In this document: positions 45,297 to 57,048 of the stretch, one piece after another
Layout: every line of letters starts with the position of its first letter
Numbering within the stretch: the stretch's first letter is position 1
Assembly: GCA_963921935.1 (NCBI GenBank)
Contig: OY998176.1
Coordinates: forward strand, 139,698,299 to 139,762,298
DNA length: 64,000 nucleotides
Direction: 5' to 3'
Origin: Galeruca laticollis
Taxonomy: Eukaryota > Arthropoda > Insecta > Coleoptera > Chrysomelidae
The notes under the pieces: model-generated
Database searches by the model: none
What the model was told of the DNA's origin: nothing
What the model saw: the letters and a program-made list of their open reading frames with translations, nothing else
Position numbers and translations under genes: made by a program

Positions 45297-45575
45297 CTAT
45301 GCAATCATCAATAAATCGTTTAAAATACAATACATTGAAATCTAAATTCCCTAGTACGTTTTCTTCCACTTGTTCCACTATTAACTGTACTAAGGTTAAC
45401 GAGATACGAGAATCATCTAATTGTTGATAAAAATTGTCTTGGTATTGATAGCAATTATTATTTTGTATTAGTAATATTCCTTCTATGAATTCATTGCATG
45501 ACAGAGTTCTGTGTTCAACCTGCTGTCCTACAGGGAAAGCGGCTGTCGCTATAAATTTGCAGTAAGTTGCCAAGT
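45297..45575 (-). pseudogene. Second Penelope-like RT fragment
   Basis: Minus-strand frame: SCNEFIEGILLIQNNNCYQY, QDNFYQQLD, VQLIVEQVEENVL and FNVLYFKRFIDDCI. This matches the middle of PLE RTs (F..Y....G..MGSPLSP..A...ME..E...F.......F..RYVDD), with the MGSPLSP segment corrupted (DDSRISLTL). The PLE at 43572-45296 ends exactly where this fragment starts. Confidence 0.65.
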
Positions 45576-45584
45576 TTCACAGGC

Positions 45585-46110
45585 CTACAGTACTATACTT
45601 CTAAATGTGGCGTTATATTGAAGGTGTTTTAGTTCTCCAGATATAAACTTTGACCACAGTTTGGAGTTTACGCACCCTATCACTCTATTCTTCCTCAGAA
45701 ATATTTCTCCAATTTCTTTCTCCATACAGCCTCCAGTTTCAATCTTTGTTCCTAGGTACATGTATTCGGTGCACGTCCCTATTATTTCGTCTTTTTCTGG
45801 GTGGAGATCATCTCTGTCGTTTACAATGCACAGGTATCTCATTTTTGATCGATTTACCGAGAGTCCCCATTCCTTAAACAACCTTCTTGTCATAAATTCC
45901 AAGTCCTCTCTATCTTGTGCGACAACAACCTAAGCATCGGCAAAGTGTAGAGTATATATTTTCATTTATGTGTATTCCCATTCCGTTGCACGCTCTTTTC
46001 AATTTTCTCAGGAACTCATCGAGGTATATCTCAAATAAGGTGGGAAACAGGCCCTGCCTCAAGCCTTTAGTGATTGGTAAACTATCTAATAATTCACCCT
46101 TCAGCTTGAC
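45585..46110 (-). pseudogene. RTE-like LINE RT palm/thumb fragment
   Basis: Minus-strand: LPITKGLRQGLFPTLFEIYL (about 46085-46025), then IYTLHFADA with the catalytic second Asp changed to Ala and followed by a stop. A 105-codon frame continues: EFMTRRLFKEWGLSVNRSK, MRYLCIVND, EYMYLGTKIETGGCMEKEI and RVIGCVNSKLWSK. Downstream is cut at 45585. It may be the same family as the LINE at 16830-19000, whose RT palm is missing. Confidence 0.75.
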
Positions 46111-48010
46111 ATTTTAGGTTGATTGATTATAAAATTGCATTCAGGCCGATTCATTATATCACTCTTTCAAAAAATAGAGTGTAAGTTGTTTTGCTTTTAG
46201 GTCTGTCTGGCGTCTGCCGAAGTGAAGAAATTGTTAAAATGACGGTATATGACGGCAAGTAATGAAATTGAAAAACGTTGTTCATTCACCGTTGTTGGAG
46301 ATAAATATTTATATCTTAATAAAAAATATGCATCATTGCGCCGAACAGATTTTAATGAAAAACGATTATTCCTTAAATATATAAATGGTCGGTGCTGCTG
46401 TATGGGAATTGGTCTCCACAAAATAAGTAATGTAAAACTCAGGATACAAAATTTTTAGAAAACTTCACCTGAGCATGTGACTAGTTATGAGTTCATTCAT
46501 CTAATCATCGTATTCAATTTTATACCATCTCATTTTGTTTCACATGTTTATTTATACTTAAAACCAAAAGTAAGTAACACGGACGGTAGGTTTCGAGCCT
46601 TTCTTCTAATACTTTTTTTAGCTTTTTGAGCAGACTGCTCCATTTGTTAATGATCTATCATTTTCAAGAAACTCAGAAAACATTACTTACCCTCCTTTTC
46701 CAGTTTTACATTGACTTCCCTGTATTCTCCTTCACAATTCCCTATCACTTCATGAAATGTGGTTGTATTGAAAATATCATTTTATATTTTCCCACCCATT
46801 CTTTTTCCAACAATATTCTCAAAAACGTGTATGCCAAATTTCAACAAACCTCTCCCCAAAGTATGTTTTCCTTATAATAAGCGCACGTACATGACATCCT
46901 GTAGTCGGTTGCCAACGTTATCTGAATGAAAATTGCTTTGAGTTCATGAAAGCACGTTAAATAAAGTACGACCAAAACTGTCAGCGACAAACGGTGTAAG
47001 AGAGATTGGAAAATTCGGCGAGATGACATTTTAAGAAGATAGTTTCCAGTGTTTTGATTGTGTCCGGGTTTTTATTATACGGAAACCTTCAATCGCATTT
47101 GAAATAAAATATTTGATTGAGTTTCTACAAATAAAATAAAAGAAGAGTCAATTAGGCATTTTTCATGGCTTCCAGATGGGGATATGACATGTGTTTTAAG
47201 TATAAATTAGATATTATTTAATTCCTAATACAAGGGGTATGTGGAGTATTGAATATTATGATGGAATGTTATTTTTGAAAAGAAATTCATCAGAATCCTT
47301 ATTTACAAATCGCTGAACCGGTGGAATATAGACATAGCTGCAAATCGATAAATTTTACTGGAGATGCGAAAGACGATAAGGATTTGTCCCAAAAAGCCTA
47401 ATTTTTTTATAATTGCAATTACATATATTTCTTTCTTGTGTTTGATATAACGGATGATTTTTGAAGATATGCCTATGTTATGGTGAAAAAAGAAATCTTA
47501 ATTACATTTCTGTCTTTTTCGTGTATTGAGCTTACGAATAAACAATCCCAATGGCACAGGACCAATTGGACAGGCTTATTTCAGTATCGTTTTTGCATAA
47601 AACCCAAAATAAAAAATTAGATACTGAAGTAATGGATTGTTTTGAGATGTACGAAAAACCACAATGACATTTTGGCATCGAATCAAAAACTAAAAAGTTA
47701 AAAAAAATTGGTGAATTTGTGAAATTTCTTAAATAAATGTTTTAATATACGATTTAGAGAAAAATGTTAACCACAAAAGATGTAGAACGTGTTAAGGTCT
47801 ATGAAAACAGTTCAATAACTTTTTTGCGTTAAATGAAAAACAAAGAAAATACGTTTTTTTTCAACTTTGACAGGCCGCCATTTTGTTTATACTGGGCCCA
47901 TTTGACTCATTAACGAACTCGTCCAAGATTTAAGCCTAACGTATTTTTGTAGCGAGTTTGGTTTCGATCCGTCAAAAAATACAAATTCCGTTATAACACA
48001 TACATATATA
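46111..48010. other. AT-rich spacer, no supported gene
   Basis: Overlapping frames at 46197-46458 on both strands have no recognised domain. A GGCCGCCATTTTG tract near 47872 resembles parts of insect DNA transposons, but no element could be delimited. Confidence 0.4.
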
Positions 48011-48430
48011 CAGGGTGTCCCGGGACTAATGGGAAAAAAGTCAGGAGCGTATAATCTGAGTCAAAATAATGTTAGTACTTCATATAAACTTTTTCTATTC
48101 AGGTCCTCATTTTCGAGTTATAGGCCTCCAAAGTTTTAATTTTGAATTTGGTTTTTATTTTTATTTTTTGTACTAGTTATTTGATCTTTATAAAATTCAC
48201 GGCAAAGCTATAATGGACGTGTATGTTTATTTTGGTAAGGTAAACAGATTTACAGTAGTGTCTTGAAGCCAGGGACGGACTACTCGCAATGGTTAGTGAT
48301 CCAAAAAATTTGCAGGGATGGCACACCCTGTATGAAATTATCGAAATTCACTTCCCCACACATTAAGCTAACGAAAAGGTACTCTTGTTAGAATTCGATA
48401 AAATAAGCCGTTCGGCTAATATTGACAGTT
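48011..48430. repeat. Left terminal inverted repeat
   Basis: Pairs with 50095-50504. It contains an internal GCACACCCTGTATG (about 48330) that mirrors the outer CAGGGTGT end. Confidence 0.88.
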
Positions 48431-48716
48431 TTATTGCACTACGTACATTCACCATTTTTATAAGTACACAACGAGGTAAAACTAACTTATTAATACGATG
48501 TCCAAGATTTACCTTCAGTACTACAAAAAAATAATTTAACGATAGCAGAAGATAGAGAACATTAACGACTTATTAATTGGAAAGTTGGTAAAAACTTTTT
48601 AAAAGTGTTTTTACCGTTTATCAAGTAACCATAGGATTAGTTGTCAAACATTGTGTAGAATAGTTCGTAGTCAGTACTTGTCAATAATTCATAAGTCCTT
48701 AATTTAACAGTTACAA

Positions 48717-49833
48717 TGGCAGAATTCACTTTTATTGAGTACGCAGATATGAATTTAATGTATGGACTGGTTTCTCGAAACTGTTTAGAGGCCAGAAGGC
48801 TTTATGCAGAACATTTTGCAAACAGAGCATTGCCAGACAGACGAATGTTTGAGCGTATTGATCTCAGGTTACGAGAAACAGGTATGAATAAGTAAATGTA
48901 ATTTTCCATGTATACAAAACAAAGTTTTAAATTTTAGGACGTTTTTTGCCAAAAAAGGCGGAGAAGGTCCAGTAAGAAGCGTACGTACTGTGGCAGTTGA
49001 ACAAGACTTGTTAAATGCAGTTGATAATGAACCATCAACGAGTTTACGAAAATTATCAAGAGAACATAACGTCTCGAAATCAGTTGTGTATCGCATTCTA
49101 AAAGAACAGCTGTTATATCCTTTTCACATGAAGAAAGTACACAGTATGACAGTGGCTGATTATCCTTCACGACTTGAGTATAGCCAGTGGTTTCTGCGAC
49201 AACAACAAGCAGACAATACATTTATTAGTAACGTTCTCTTTACGAACGAATCCGGTTTCACCAGATATGTAGTCATAAATTCTCATAATATGCATTTATG
49301 GGATGATGCGAATCCACATGGCATTAGTCAAACTAGGAGCCAGCATAGATTCATGGTTAATGTTTGGGCAGGAATAGTTGGCAATCATTTGATAGGGTCA
49401 TACTTTATTGACGATACTTTGACCGGTCAGAAATATTTGGAGTTTTCGCAAAATGAGTTATGGAACCTGTTTGATGATGTGCTACTACAAACTCGTAGGA
49501 ATTTATGGTTCATGCATGATGGGGCCCCTCCTCATTACAGTTTAGATGTACGATAGCATTTGCACACAAGGTTTCCTAATAGATGGATTGGTCGTGGAGG
49601 CCCTTTTCAATGACCACCGCGATCAGGAGATGTTAATCCTATGGATTTCTTCCTCTAGGGTTATTTCAAAAGTAAGGTATACGCAACACCTGTGCAAACA
49701 AGGCAATATTTAATAGACAGATATGTGTTACACTGCAATGTTATTAGAAGTGCTAAGAAACAACCGTCGTAGACTTAGAATGTGCGTGGAAGTGGGAGGA
49801 GCTCATATTGAACATTTATTAGAAGAACGTTAG
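48717..49833 (+). pseudogene. IS630/Tc1-mariner-type transposase with 56-bp intron
   Basis: Exon 1 starts at ATG 48717 (MAEFTFIEYADMNLMYGLVS) and ends at 48881. A GT-AG intron of 56 bp (48882-48937) precedes RFLPKK. A one-base frameshift follows in the A-run near 48951-48956. Then comes a helix-turn-helix (TSLRKLSREHNVSKSVVYRI, about 49038) and the catalytic region. The first block is FTNESGFTRY, where the catalytic Asp has become Asn (about 49240). The second Asp is intact in WFMHDGAPPHYS (about 49505). After a TAG at 49554 the frame continues to RSGDVNPMDFFL with the third acidic residue present (about 49620-49655), with further stops (TGA, TAG). The final frame ends GGAHIEHLLEER at 49833. 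Confidence 0.85.
48882..48937 (+). other. Transposase intron (56 bp)
   Basis: GTATGA donor and ATTTTAG acceptor, phase 1. Splicing restores a Gly codon joining RLRET to RFLPKK. Confidence 0.65.
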
Positions 49834-50094
49834 TTTTTGTTGTTTAGGAATTAGTTTCAGTCGATTGTTTTATAACTTGTGTTTTATGAGGTTTTCTTAA
49901 TGGTTTAATAATGTTGTGTTCGTAATTTTGATTAAAGGCAACTAATTACGTTGTTTGCGTACCTTTTTAATTCCCATTAAATAAGTTCTTAATGTTTTTA
50001 TCATCTATTATCATCAAATTATTTTTTTGTAGTACATCGTATTAATAAGTTAGTTAGGTAAATGTGTACGTAGTGCATTAATAAAACTGTAAAT

Positions 50095-50504
50095 ATTAGC
50101 CAAACGGCTCATTTTATCGAAATCCAGCAGGAGTACCTTTTCGTTAGCTTAATGTGTGGGGAAGTCAATTTCGATAATTTCATACAGGGTGTGCCATCCC
50201 TGCAAATTTTTTGGATCACTAACCATTGCGAGTAATCCGTCCCTGGCTTCAAGGCACTACTGTAAATCTGTTTACCTTTCCAAAATAAACATACACGTAC
50301 ATTATAGCTTTGCCGTAAATTTTACAAAGATCAAGTAACTAGTAAAAAAAATAAAAATAAGAACCAAATTCAAAATTAAAACTTTGGAGGCCTATAACTC
50401 AAAAACGAGGGCCTACATAGAAAAAGTTTATATGAAGTACTAACATTATTTTGGCTCAGATTATACGCTCCTTACTTTTTTCCCATTAGTCCCGGGACAC
50501 CCTG
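50095..50504. repeat. Right terminal inverted repeat
   Basis: Reverse complement of the left repeat, ending CCCGGGACACCCTG before TA. Confidence 0.88.
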
Positions 50505-50926
50505 TATATATATTGGTTGGCAAATTAATTTTGTCAGTTGACGATGCGTGGGAAAGCCATACAACTTGACAACGTTGTAAACGCAGTTACCGGGAAGAGC
50601 ATGCGACGTACATTCCGCATGCAAAGTTATAAAGGTTGTGAGACTGCTAATACGTACGAGGGTAATACAATATTTTGAATTTGGATTTGAAAATAATAAA
50701 TTGTGGAAGAAGTATAATGCTATATAAAATCGAGTTAACAAACGAAAATAACATTAATGTGTTCTTTGTTATTAAATGAATGAATAAGGAAATGAAAACC
50801 ACAATTTTCTACGAAAATTGGTTTTTTTTTGTACAGACATAATTATTTATTGCTTCAAAAACCATACCGGGAATTCTATAATTGACCTTTATTATTTTAT
50901 GTGATGTAAATAATAAATAATAAATA

Positions 50927-50950
50927 ATATATATATATATATATATATAG
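50927..50950. repeat. (TA)n microsatellite
   Basis: About 11 TA units. Confidence 0.85.
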
Positions 50951-53900
50951 ATTCCAAGAGACATAAAATTTCAACTTTACTTCAAATTACCCATTATGCA
51001 AATAAATATTACAGTTATGTTAATTCAACATCACATTGTGATAATGTTCTTCTTTTTTTCCTCTTGTTTTCATCACATGCACATCTATACAACCGCCTAT
51101 GCCCAGCTTGTGGCTGTTAACTTTTGTGATGTTTCAACTTAACTTCTCAGCGATGTTAAAGCGCTGCCTTTTTACATTACTGTGATGTTATTAGAACTTC
51201 CTCGAGAAGATATTTTAGAGACTTCAGAATATTTTCCAGCAATTTTTCAGGATCACTTACCTAAAGGTCATTTTTTTGAAGGTTGTACAATGATAATTTT
51301 CTGAGATGTGGCCTACCGTCGTTCTTAGTTGTTCATCCTGTACATATAAAATAAAATAGCAAAAAAGCAATAAAGGATTTAAAACATTCATTCACTATTA
51401 ATGAACAGTACAGTAAATTTGAAAAAAACAGGTACAAAGTTAGAAAAAAAATATCTTGTCCAGGAATCCAACCTAAAAAAAATAAAATTGTATAAGCATA
51501 TTGCATAACAAGTCTGGAAAGCGGGAACTATTAAACGCATTCAGTGAAAGCAAGAAATGAAAAATGGTATATTAATCCGTAGTTACCATAACGTAACATA
51601 CTTTGAAACTGAATTAATAAAGTTAACGGATACACATACATTACAGCTAGTTTACAGAAAATTAATTGAAATAGTTTTTTCATTATATTAAAACTAATAA
51701 AAATTTTACACCATAAAGATTTAATGAATCATTACGTTACATCAACAGAAATCCAATCTGATTAAAGAAAATTCGATCGTTTACTTACAGTTACTTTTTC
51801 TCACGCAAGAGTGGCTGTTACGAGTTCCTCAACCATTCCAAAACGTACACTTCAAAATCCTCATATGTGAAACATTTGAAGGTGTTCTGAATAACAGCTA
51901 ATAAAACAATTACTTTAGAGCAAATCGTGCCCATGGAGACCTTTGATCGATCATCATAGACTACATCAAACTTGATTTTCAGCCAATTGACTGGGACCCA
52001 TTTTCCATAAGATACATGCGGGGTTCTTCTAAGGAATAATAACATATTTTATTTCGAGAAGTGACTTTTCATGATTTACCTTCTATTACATGCCTCACTC
52101 CATTTGGCAGGTAAATTCAGATGTGTTATGAAAATTCATACTTCTTCTCTGTATAAAATAATATACTATTCTCATCTTGTTATTTTCATCCTGGAACAAA
52201 TTGTATATTAACATCGTGGAATTGTAAATTGATGAAAACTTAGTATTATTAATACACTGTATACAAAAAAAACTACTTATGAAGAAGAGATATGAACACA
52301 TTATCAAGTTAAATGAGTGTATAATTAATGGTATCCAATTGAGTATCCAATAGCTTTGTTTCTACAATAATAAATAATTGAATGCCGTTTCTTGACTGGA
52401 GCATTCAGTATCATAAGTTACATATTCTTCAACTAAATTATTATAGGTACCATTGTAAGGGACATATACAGCTTATTTACTGTATTCAGTGAATTTTCAA
52501 ATGAAAATGAGCTTTTTAACAGGAATTTCTGTTTTTAAAGTCTTAAACAGTCTCTAATTGTTCACAAGAATTGTTAGTAATAATGGTAAAATGTTCTGAA
52601 CCAGCAGAATATATTGATAGCTGAGACTACTACTACAAAAACTAGAACTAGAGATACTCGATTCAATATTTTTTGTACTGTTCAATAAAATGTTTGTATC
52701 AGACTATCTCAAATAGTTACTCCCCTTTCATTACATAATTACCACCTATTTCTTTTTTATTTTATTTGTGTAAGTAGCTTCTGAAACATCTTGAACCTCA
52801 AAAATATTTTCTTCTAGATTCAAATATCTGCCAACATATGAGCATGTTTTATTATTAATAATAATATCTACCCTATTGCAATATTAAGTTTTTTGTAGGG
52901 TATAATGCATATAGGATTTGAAATATTGTGAATCGTTTTTAAAATATACTTACTAATTAAAATATTTTAAAAATTGAAAAAACCCTTATTTTTTAAACTC
53001 TATTATATAATGTTAGTGTACAATTCCGCCACGTGGAATTTCAATGTAAAATAGCCGATTAAAGTATTGAATGAGTATTAAGTTTTAATAATTATGATTT
53101 TGGAATTGGTACTTACCGATAACAATTGTTGTTCGTCCATTATAACAAGAATTATAACTAAGTATAGAAACTGAAGCTAAGTAGGAACTAAAGAAAACGA
53201 AGACCACTTTATTCAAGTACTACTTGCAAAAGATCTGCTTCCTGCAAATAAAATATAACACATAACTGAAAACCATCCGCCATTTCATGCTTGTCAGTTG
53301 ATTCCACAGATGCACAGATAACTACTGTTTGTTTCGCTTGTCAGTTCCTCTTCTGTTTTCTTCTTTTTTTATGTTACTGTGATGTGTAATATGAGATATT
53401 ACTGAGAGTTTTATGAACTAACATCGTACAGACGTAATAGTAGGATGTTAATAAAAATTATTTCGAAATATGTAAAAGTAACTGCAACATGTTATCATCT
53501 TAGAAACATGTTAATTTGTAATATTACAGTAACGTTCTGTATGTGAAATTAGTGAGACGTATACAAATTAACATCGTATGAATGTTTCCTATAGGAAGTT
53601 ACTAAAAAGAAGTTCATAGGATGTGTATGTAATTGCGAATTCAAGTATTACTGTGAACACCAAAAATATGTTTTATTTACATGACATGAACGTTAATAGA
53701 GTTGGTAATAAAATTAAGACATCTGGGAGATATCTTATTAACGTTTCAAATAAACATCCCGAAAAGTCTCTAAAAAGAACATCACAAAAAATACTTGTTA
53801 TGTTTCTTGTTTAGGGGGTAATGTCTTCTTCTCATAATATTCGTCATTAAGGTCAATTTGTATATAAATTGGGAGTCAGGTAGATTTTGTAGATAAAGCG

Positions 53901-54515
53901 TACAATATTATTGTTAAACGACTATCTTTATTTAACAATGGCCAACAGTTTTTCCTCTGTTCGTAGTAATAGGTAATGACATACCCACCTGTTAAGCTTT
54001 CTAAAATTGTTATTCTTAATAATATGTATTAGATAATAATGTAAAAATTCGTGTTTATACATCCAATTTTAAAAAAAAATTGGGGAAATCACCTTTAGAA
54101 ATGGTCTACTATGTATACTAAACTTATAAATAAAATATCAAAGCTTCTTTGTGGTAGATATTTCTACTTACATATGTAAATTTTTGGGTTTTTTGCAAAT
54201 ATTTACTATGGAATTAGAACACCGTCTCACAATTTTTACAGAGTTAGGACTGGTAAAACAAAAAAATCATGGTTCTGGGTGCCGTCAATTATTGTTTATC
54301 TAGAACTATGTACATATGTTCTACAAATATTATATTACTCTAGTGGAATTCGTCTCTAATACCTACAATTTCATAACACCTATTTACAATTTCACATTTG
54401 TTGCGTTTAATGTATTCAGTCATACCACCTACAAACAAACACTTAATGAAAAATATGTTTTAGATGTACAGGGATCGTCAACAGTAAAAAGTCAAATAAT
54501 GATGTGCATCTACGA
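50951..54515. other. AT-rich DNA without supported gene
   Basis: A minus-strand exon-like frame at 51789-52033 (open 69 codons, AG acceptor and GTAAGT donor) is the only coding-like signal; its product is not recognised. Repeated short motifs such as AACATCGTA and ACTGTGATGT recur at 51040-51200 and 53370-53580 but no repeat unit could be defined. Confidence 0.4.
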
Positions 54516-54519
54516 ATGA

Positions 54520-55740
54520 TTCTTTAAAATCACTTTCTATATCAACTTCATCATCCTCGCAACTTCCGTCTTCGGCTAAATTAATAATAATATTATCTAC
54601 AACAGTATCTAAAAGTGATTCATTGTTCATAAAATCATCTTCAATCTTTTCAACATGGTCACATCTAACTTTCCAATCATTTGCAGAAAATGTGTAGAAA
54701 ATTCATTAAAGAATTCGCTTACCTTTGAAAAATTAAAGGTCACATTTCGTTTAGCCACATTTAAGTCTGGGTGATGAGGGGTTAGCCTTAAAGTTAGCCT
54801 TAAAACTTGCAATCCATGTCGAATAAGCAATTAGTCTATTTTATAAGTTCTATGTTGCGGTTTGTACATTTTTGCAACGTTATAAAGATCCGGTTTCAAC
54901 ATTTCATGGCTGTAATATATGTTTCTTTCAGAAAGCCAGTTTTTAAATTGTTATTTAATCCAAGCAGTCGTAGGAAATCTTTCATTCAGAACATTGTGAT
55001 ATGGAGCGTTATCAATTACCACAACAGCGTTTTTTGAAAGGTTTGGAATACGTTTTTCTTGTACGCTCTTCTCATAATTTTCGTACACCATTTCATTATG
55101 ATAATCTCCTGTTTTTGACTGGGAGTTCCACAGAATATCAGCATTAGATACAAAACCATTTTCACTTCCTAGATGCACAATGATGAGTCTATTACCTTTT
55201 GTCGTTCCATCCTTTAAGGTACGTGTGACATGAATGAATGTATGTTTCATCCATATAAATGATAGGTTTGTTTTGTTCTCTGCACTTTTTTATGTTTCTT
55301 GAAATATAGTAGGCGTAGATGTCTGATTCCGTGATGTTCTATTAACAAACTTCTGTTGTTTTTCATGTTGGTCCAACGAAAACCCTAAGAATGTATTTGT
55401 TTCCGCAGAGATTCGCGACTTCCTGCTAAGCCATAACTATCTGCCAAGGTTTGGTGTACATTTCTTAACGTGGGTACTTTTTTCTCGGATATGTGATAAT
55501 TTATTATGCATCTTCTAAGCACAGTTTTGTCGAATTGATCCATACGGATACTGGACGTTCTTTGTTTTTTAGTAGGCACATCAGTGTCAGCACTACTTCC
55601 TGCCGGAGCTTCTTTTTTAATACGGGAAAGCGTTCTTTGGCTAACTTTCGTAGCAGCAGAAACTCTTTTAATTATCTGACAATAAATAAGTCGATATGAA
55701 TGTTGTATTGAAAGTTTACTCATGTGTATTTTTATACTAA
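54520..55740 (-). pseudogene. IS630-like DDE transposase (decayed)
   Basis: Minus-strand frame 55723-55385 gives the helix-turn-helix region (VSAATKVSQRTLSRIKKEAP) and LADSYGLAGSRESLRKQIHS. After a stop it continues as GFRWTNMKNNRSLL and the first catalytic block IIYMDETYIHS (about 55265-55235). A frameshift leads to frame 55250-54951: GNRLIIVHLGSENGFVSNAD, then AVVVIDNAPYHNVL (second Asp, about 55040-55000). The third block (about 54780-54740) reads HHPDLNVAKRN, where DLNPIE is expected, so the catalytic Glu is lost. It ends in an acidic tail near 54520. Same broad family as the transposase at 19808-21710, but retaining the second Asp. Confidence 0.75.
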
Positions 55741-56238
55741 TAAGATGAGGAATTATTTAAATTTGTTTTCAGTGACCGATCTTTGGAATAAAAAAATTGT
55801 CGTAGTTTTCGGCCATTTCAAAGAAGTATTAAATTCAAAAATACTATAATACGTTTTAGTTCATTACTTGTTTTGAACTATCTTTACATTTTAGTTCAAA
55901 CATATTTTAATATGACCAAGCCGTAACTAAAATTGGAGGATAGATCGAAACAAATATTAAAACCAAAACGGTAGATAGGTATGGAATGAGTATTATAATT
56001 ATAAGCTAAAAACCTATTCTATTTAAATAGGTATCCTAAACAAAATAAACATATGCCCTTTTATATACTACTGTAGACAGAAACCGAATAGTTATTTATG
56101 CAACAAGAACATAAACTGGTGCTTTTTTTCACGAATGGAAAAATTTACGTATGAACCGTAGGCATGCAAAAACCAAAAAATGTCTTATTTAAGTTGCTCT
56201 AAATGGACTAAAAATGGCGTCGTTTTGTTTGTAATGAT

Positions 56239-56302
56239 GACATTACGGTGCATAAAATTGACACATGAGTGCATAAAATACTTTGTCTCACCCTAATGTC
56301 AT
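56239..56302. repeat. Short inverted motif pair
   Basis: TGACATTACGGTG and CACCCTAATGTCA enclose ~40 bp; they may be MITE ends or coincidence. Confidence 0.3.
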
Positions 56303-56994
56303 TTTTTTAAATCGTTTAGCAAATAAACATTCTATGTACGTAAATCGATTTGACAATTTAATATCGAGTGTGAATTTGTTAAATAATTACTTTGGCTTAA
56401 AAATTTTATTGCAATAATTAGAACTCTATTTTGTTAATGGAATTGTCGACTTTCCATTGTTTGCCTCTGCGGCAATTCAAAACGTTCATAATTATTTCAC
56501 GACACTGCTCGCACAACTTTTTATGAACAACTTTACTTTCTGGAGTCGCCATAACAAGTTAGTTTTGCACAACTCCGGTAATCACATTTTTCACCTGAAT
56601 TTTAATGTCGAAACGAAGCGAAGTGAGCTCTTGCAATCCGCATACGTCTTTGCTACGGCACATCGGAAGCTGCCAAACTTCCGACTGCCACAATTAATTT
56701 GCCAACCTGTACATTACATTTTATACTATGACAGTCAGAATTTGATCGATCACATAGGCGCATAAATCAGTAAAACTAAGAACATTATTTAATAAAACTA
56801 ATATAACTATAATTATTACTATCGTTAAAGAATTGGAATTATTGATTTTTATATATTACTGTATTTTTAGAAATGTGTGAAGTATTGCTGGACTGCCGAC
56901 GATCTATTCGCAGATATAATTTTTTTAGTATATGTTCGCTATTGTTGTATATTCAATGGCATATGTTCTTCTAGGTCTGAAACATTGTTGAATG

Positions 56995-56997
<3 letters not shown>

Positions 56998-57042
<45 letters not shown>
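56998..57042. repeat. (TA)n microsatellite at unit boundary
   Basis: About 21 TA units, start of tandem unit A. Confidence 0.9.

Positions 57043-57048
<6 letters not shown>

Larger units (their letters stand above)
48011..50504 (+). mobile_element. IS630/Tc1-mariner-like transposon with long TIRs
   Basis: A 2494-bp element flanked by TA on both sides. Its ends read CAGGGTGTCCCGGGACTAAT and the exact inverse. The inverted repeats are unusually long: about 420 bp of close match on each side (48011-48430 and 50095-50504), with weaker matching inward to about 48600 and 49950. A transposase on the plus strand (48717-49833) has one small intron. TA target duplication is the Tc1/mariner hallmark. 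The transposase is disabled by several mutations. Confidence 0.9.
50515..56707. mobile_element. Possible mariner-like element, 6.2 kb, or two solo ends
   Basis: A 16-bp perfect inverted pair, GGTTGGCAAATTAATT at 50515-50530 and its complement at 56692-56707, encloses a decayed IS630-like transposase (54520-55740). Beyond 16 bp the ends match only loosely. The size is large for the family, so nested insertions or unrelated ends are possible. Confidence 0.35.

Noticed and set aside
46197..46458. Overlapping frames of ~70 codons on both strands
   Set aside because: No domain, and neither strand shows splice sites or coding bias.
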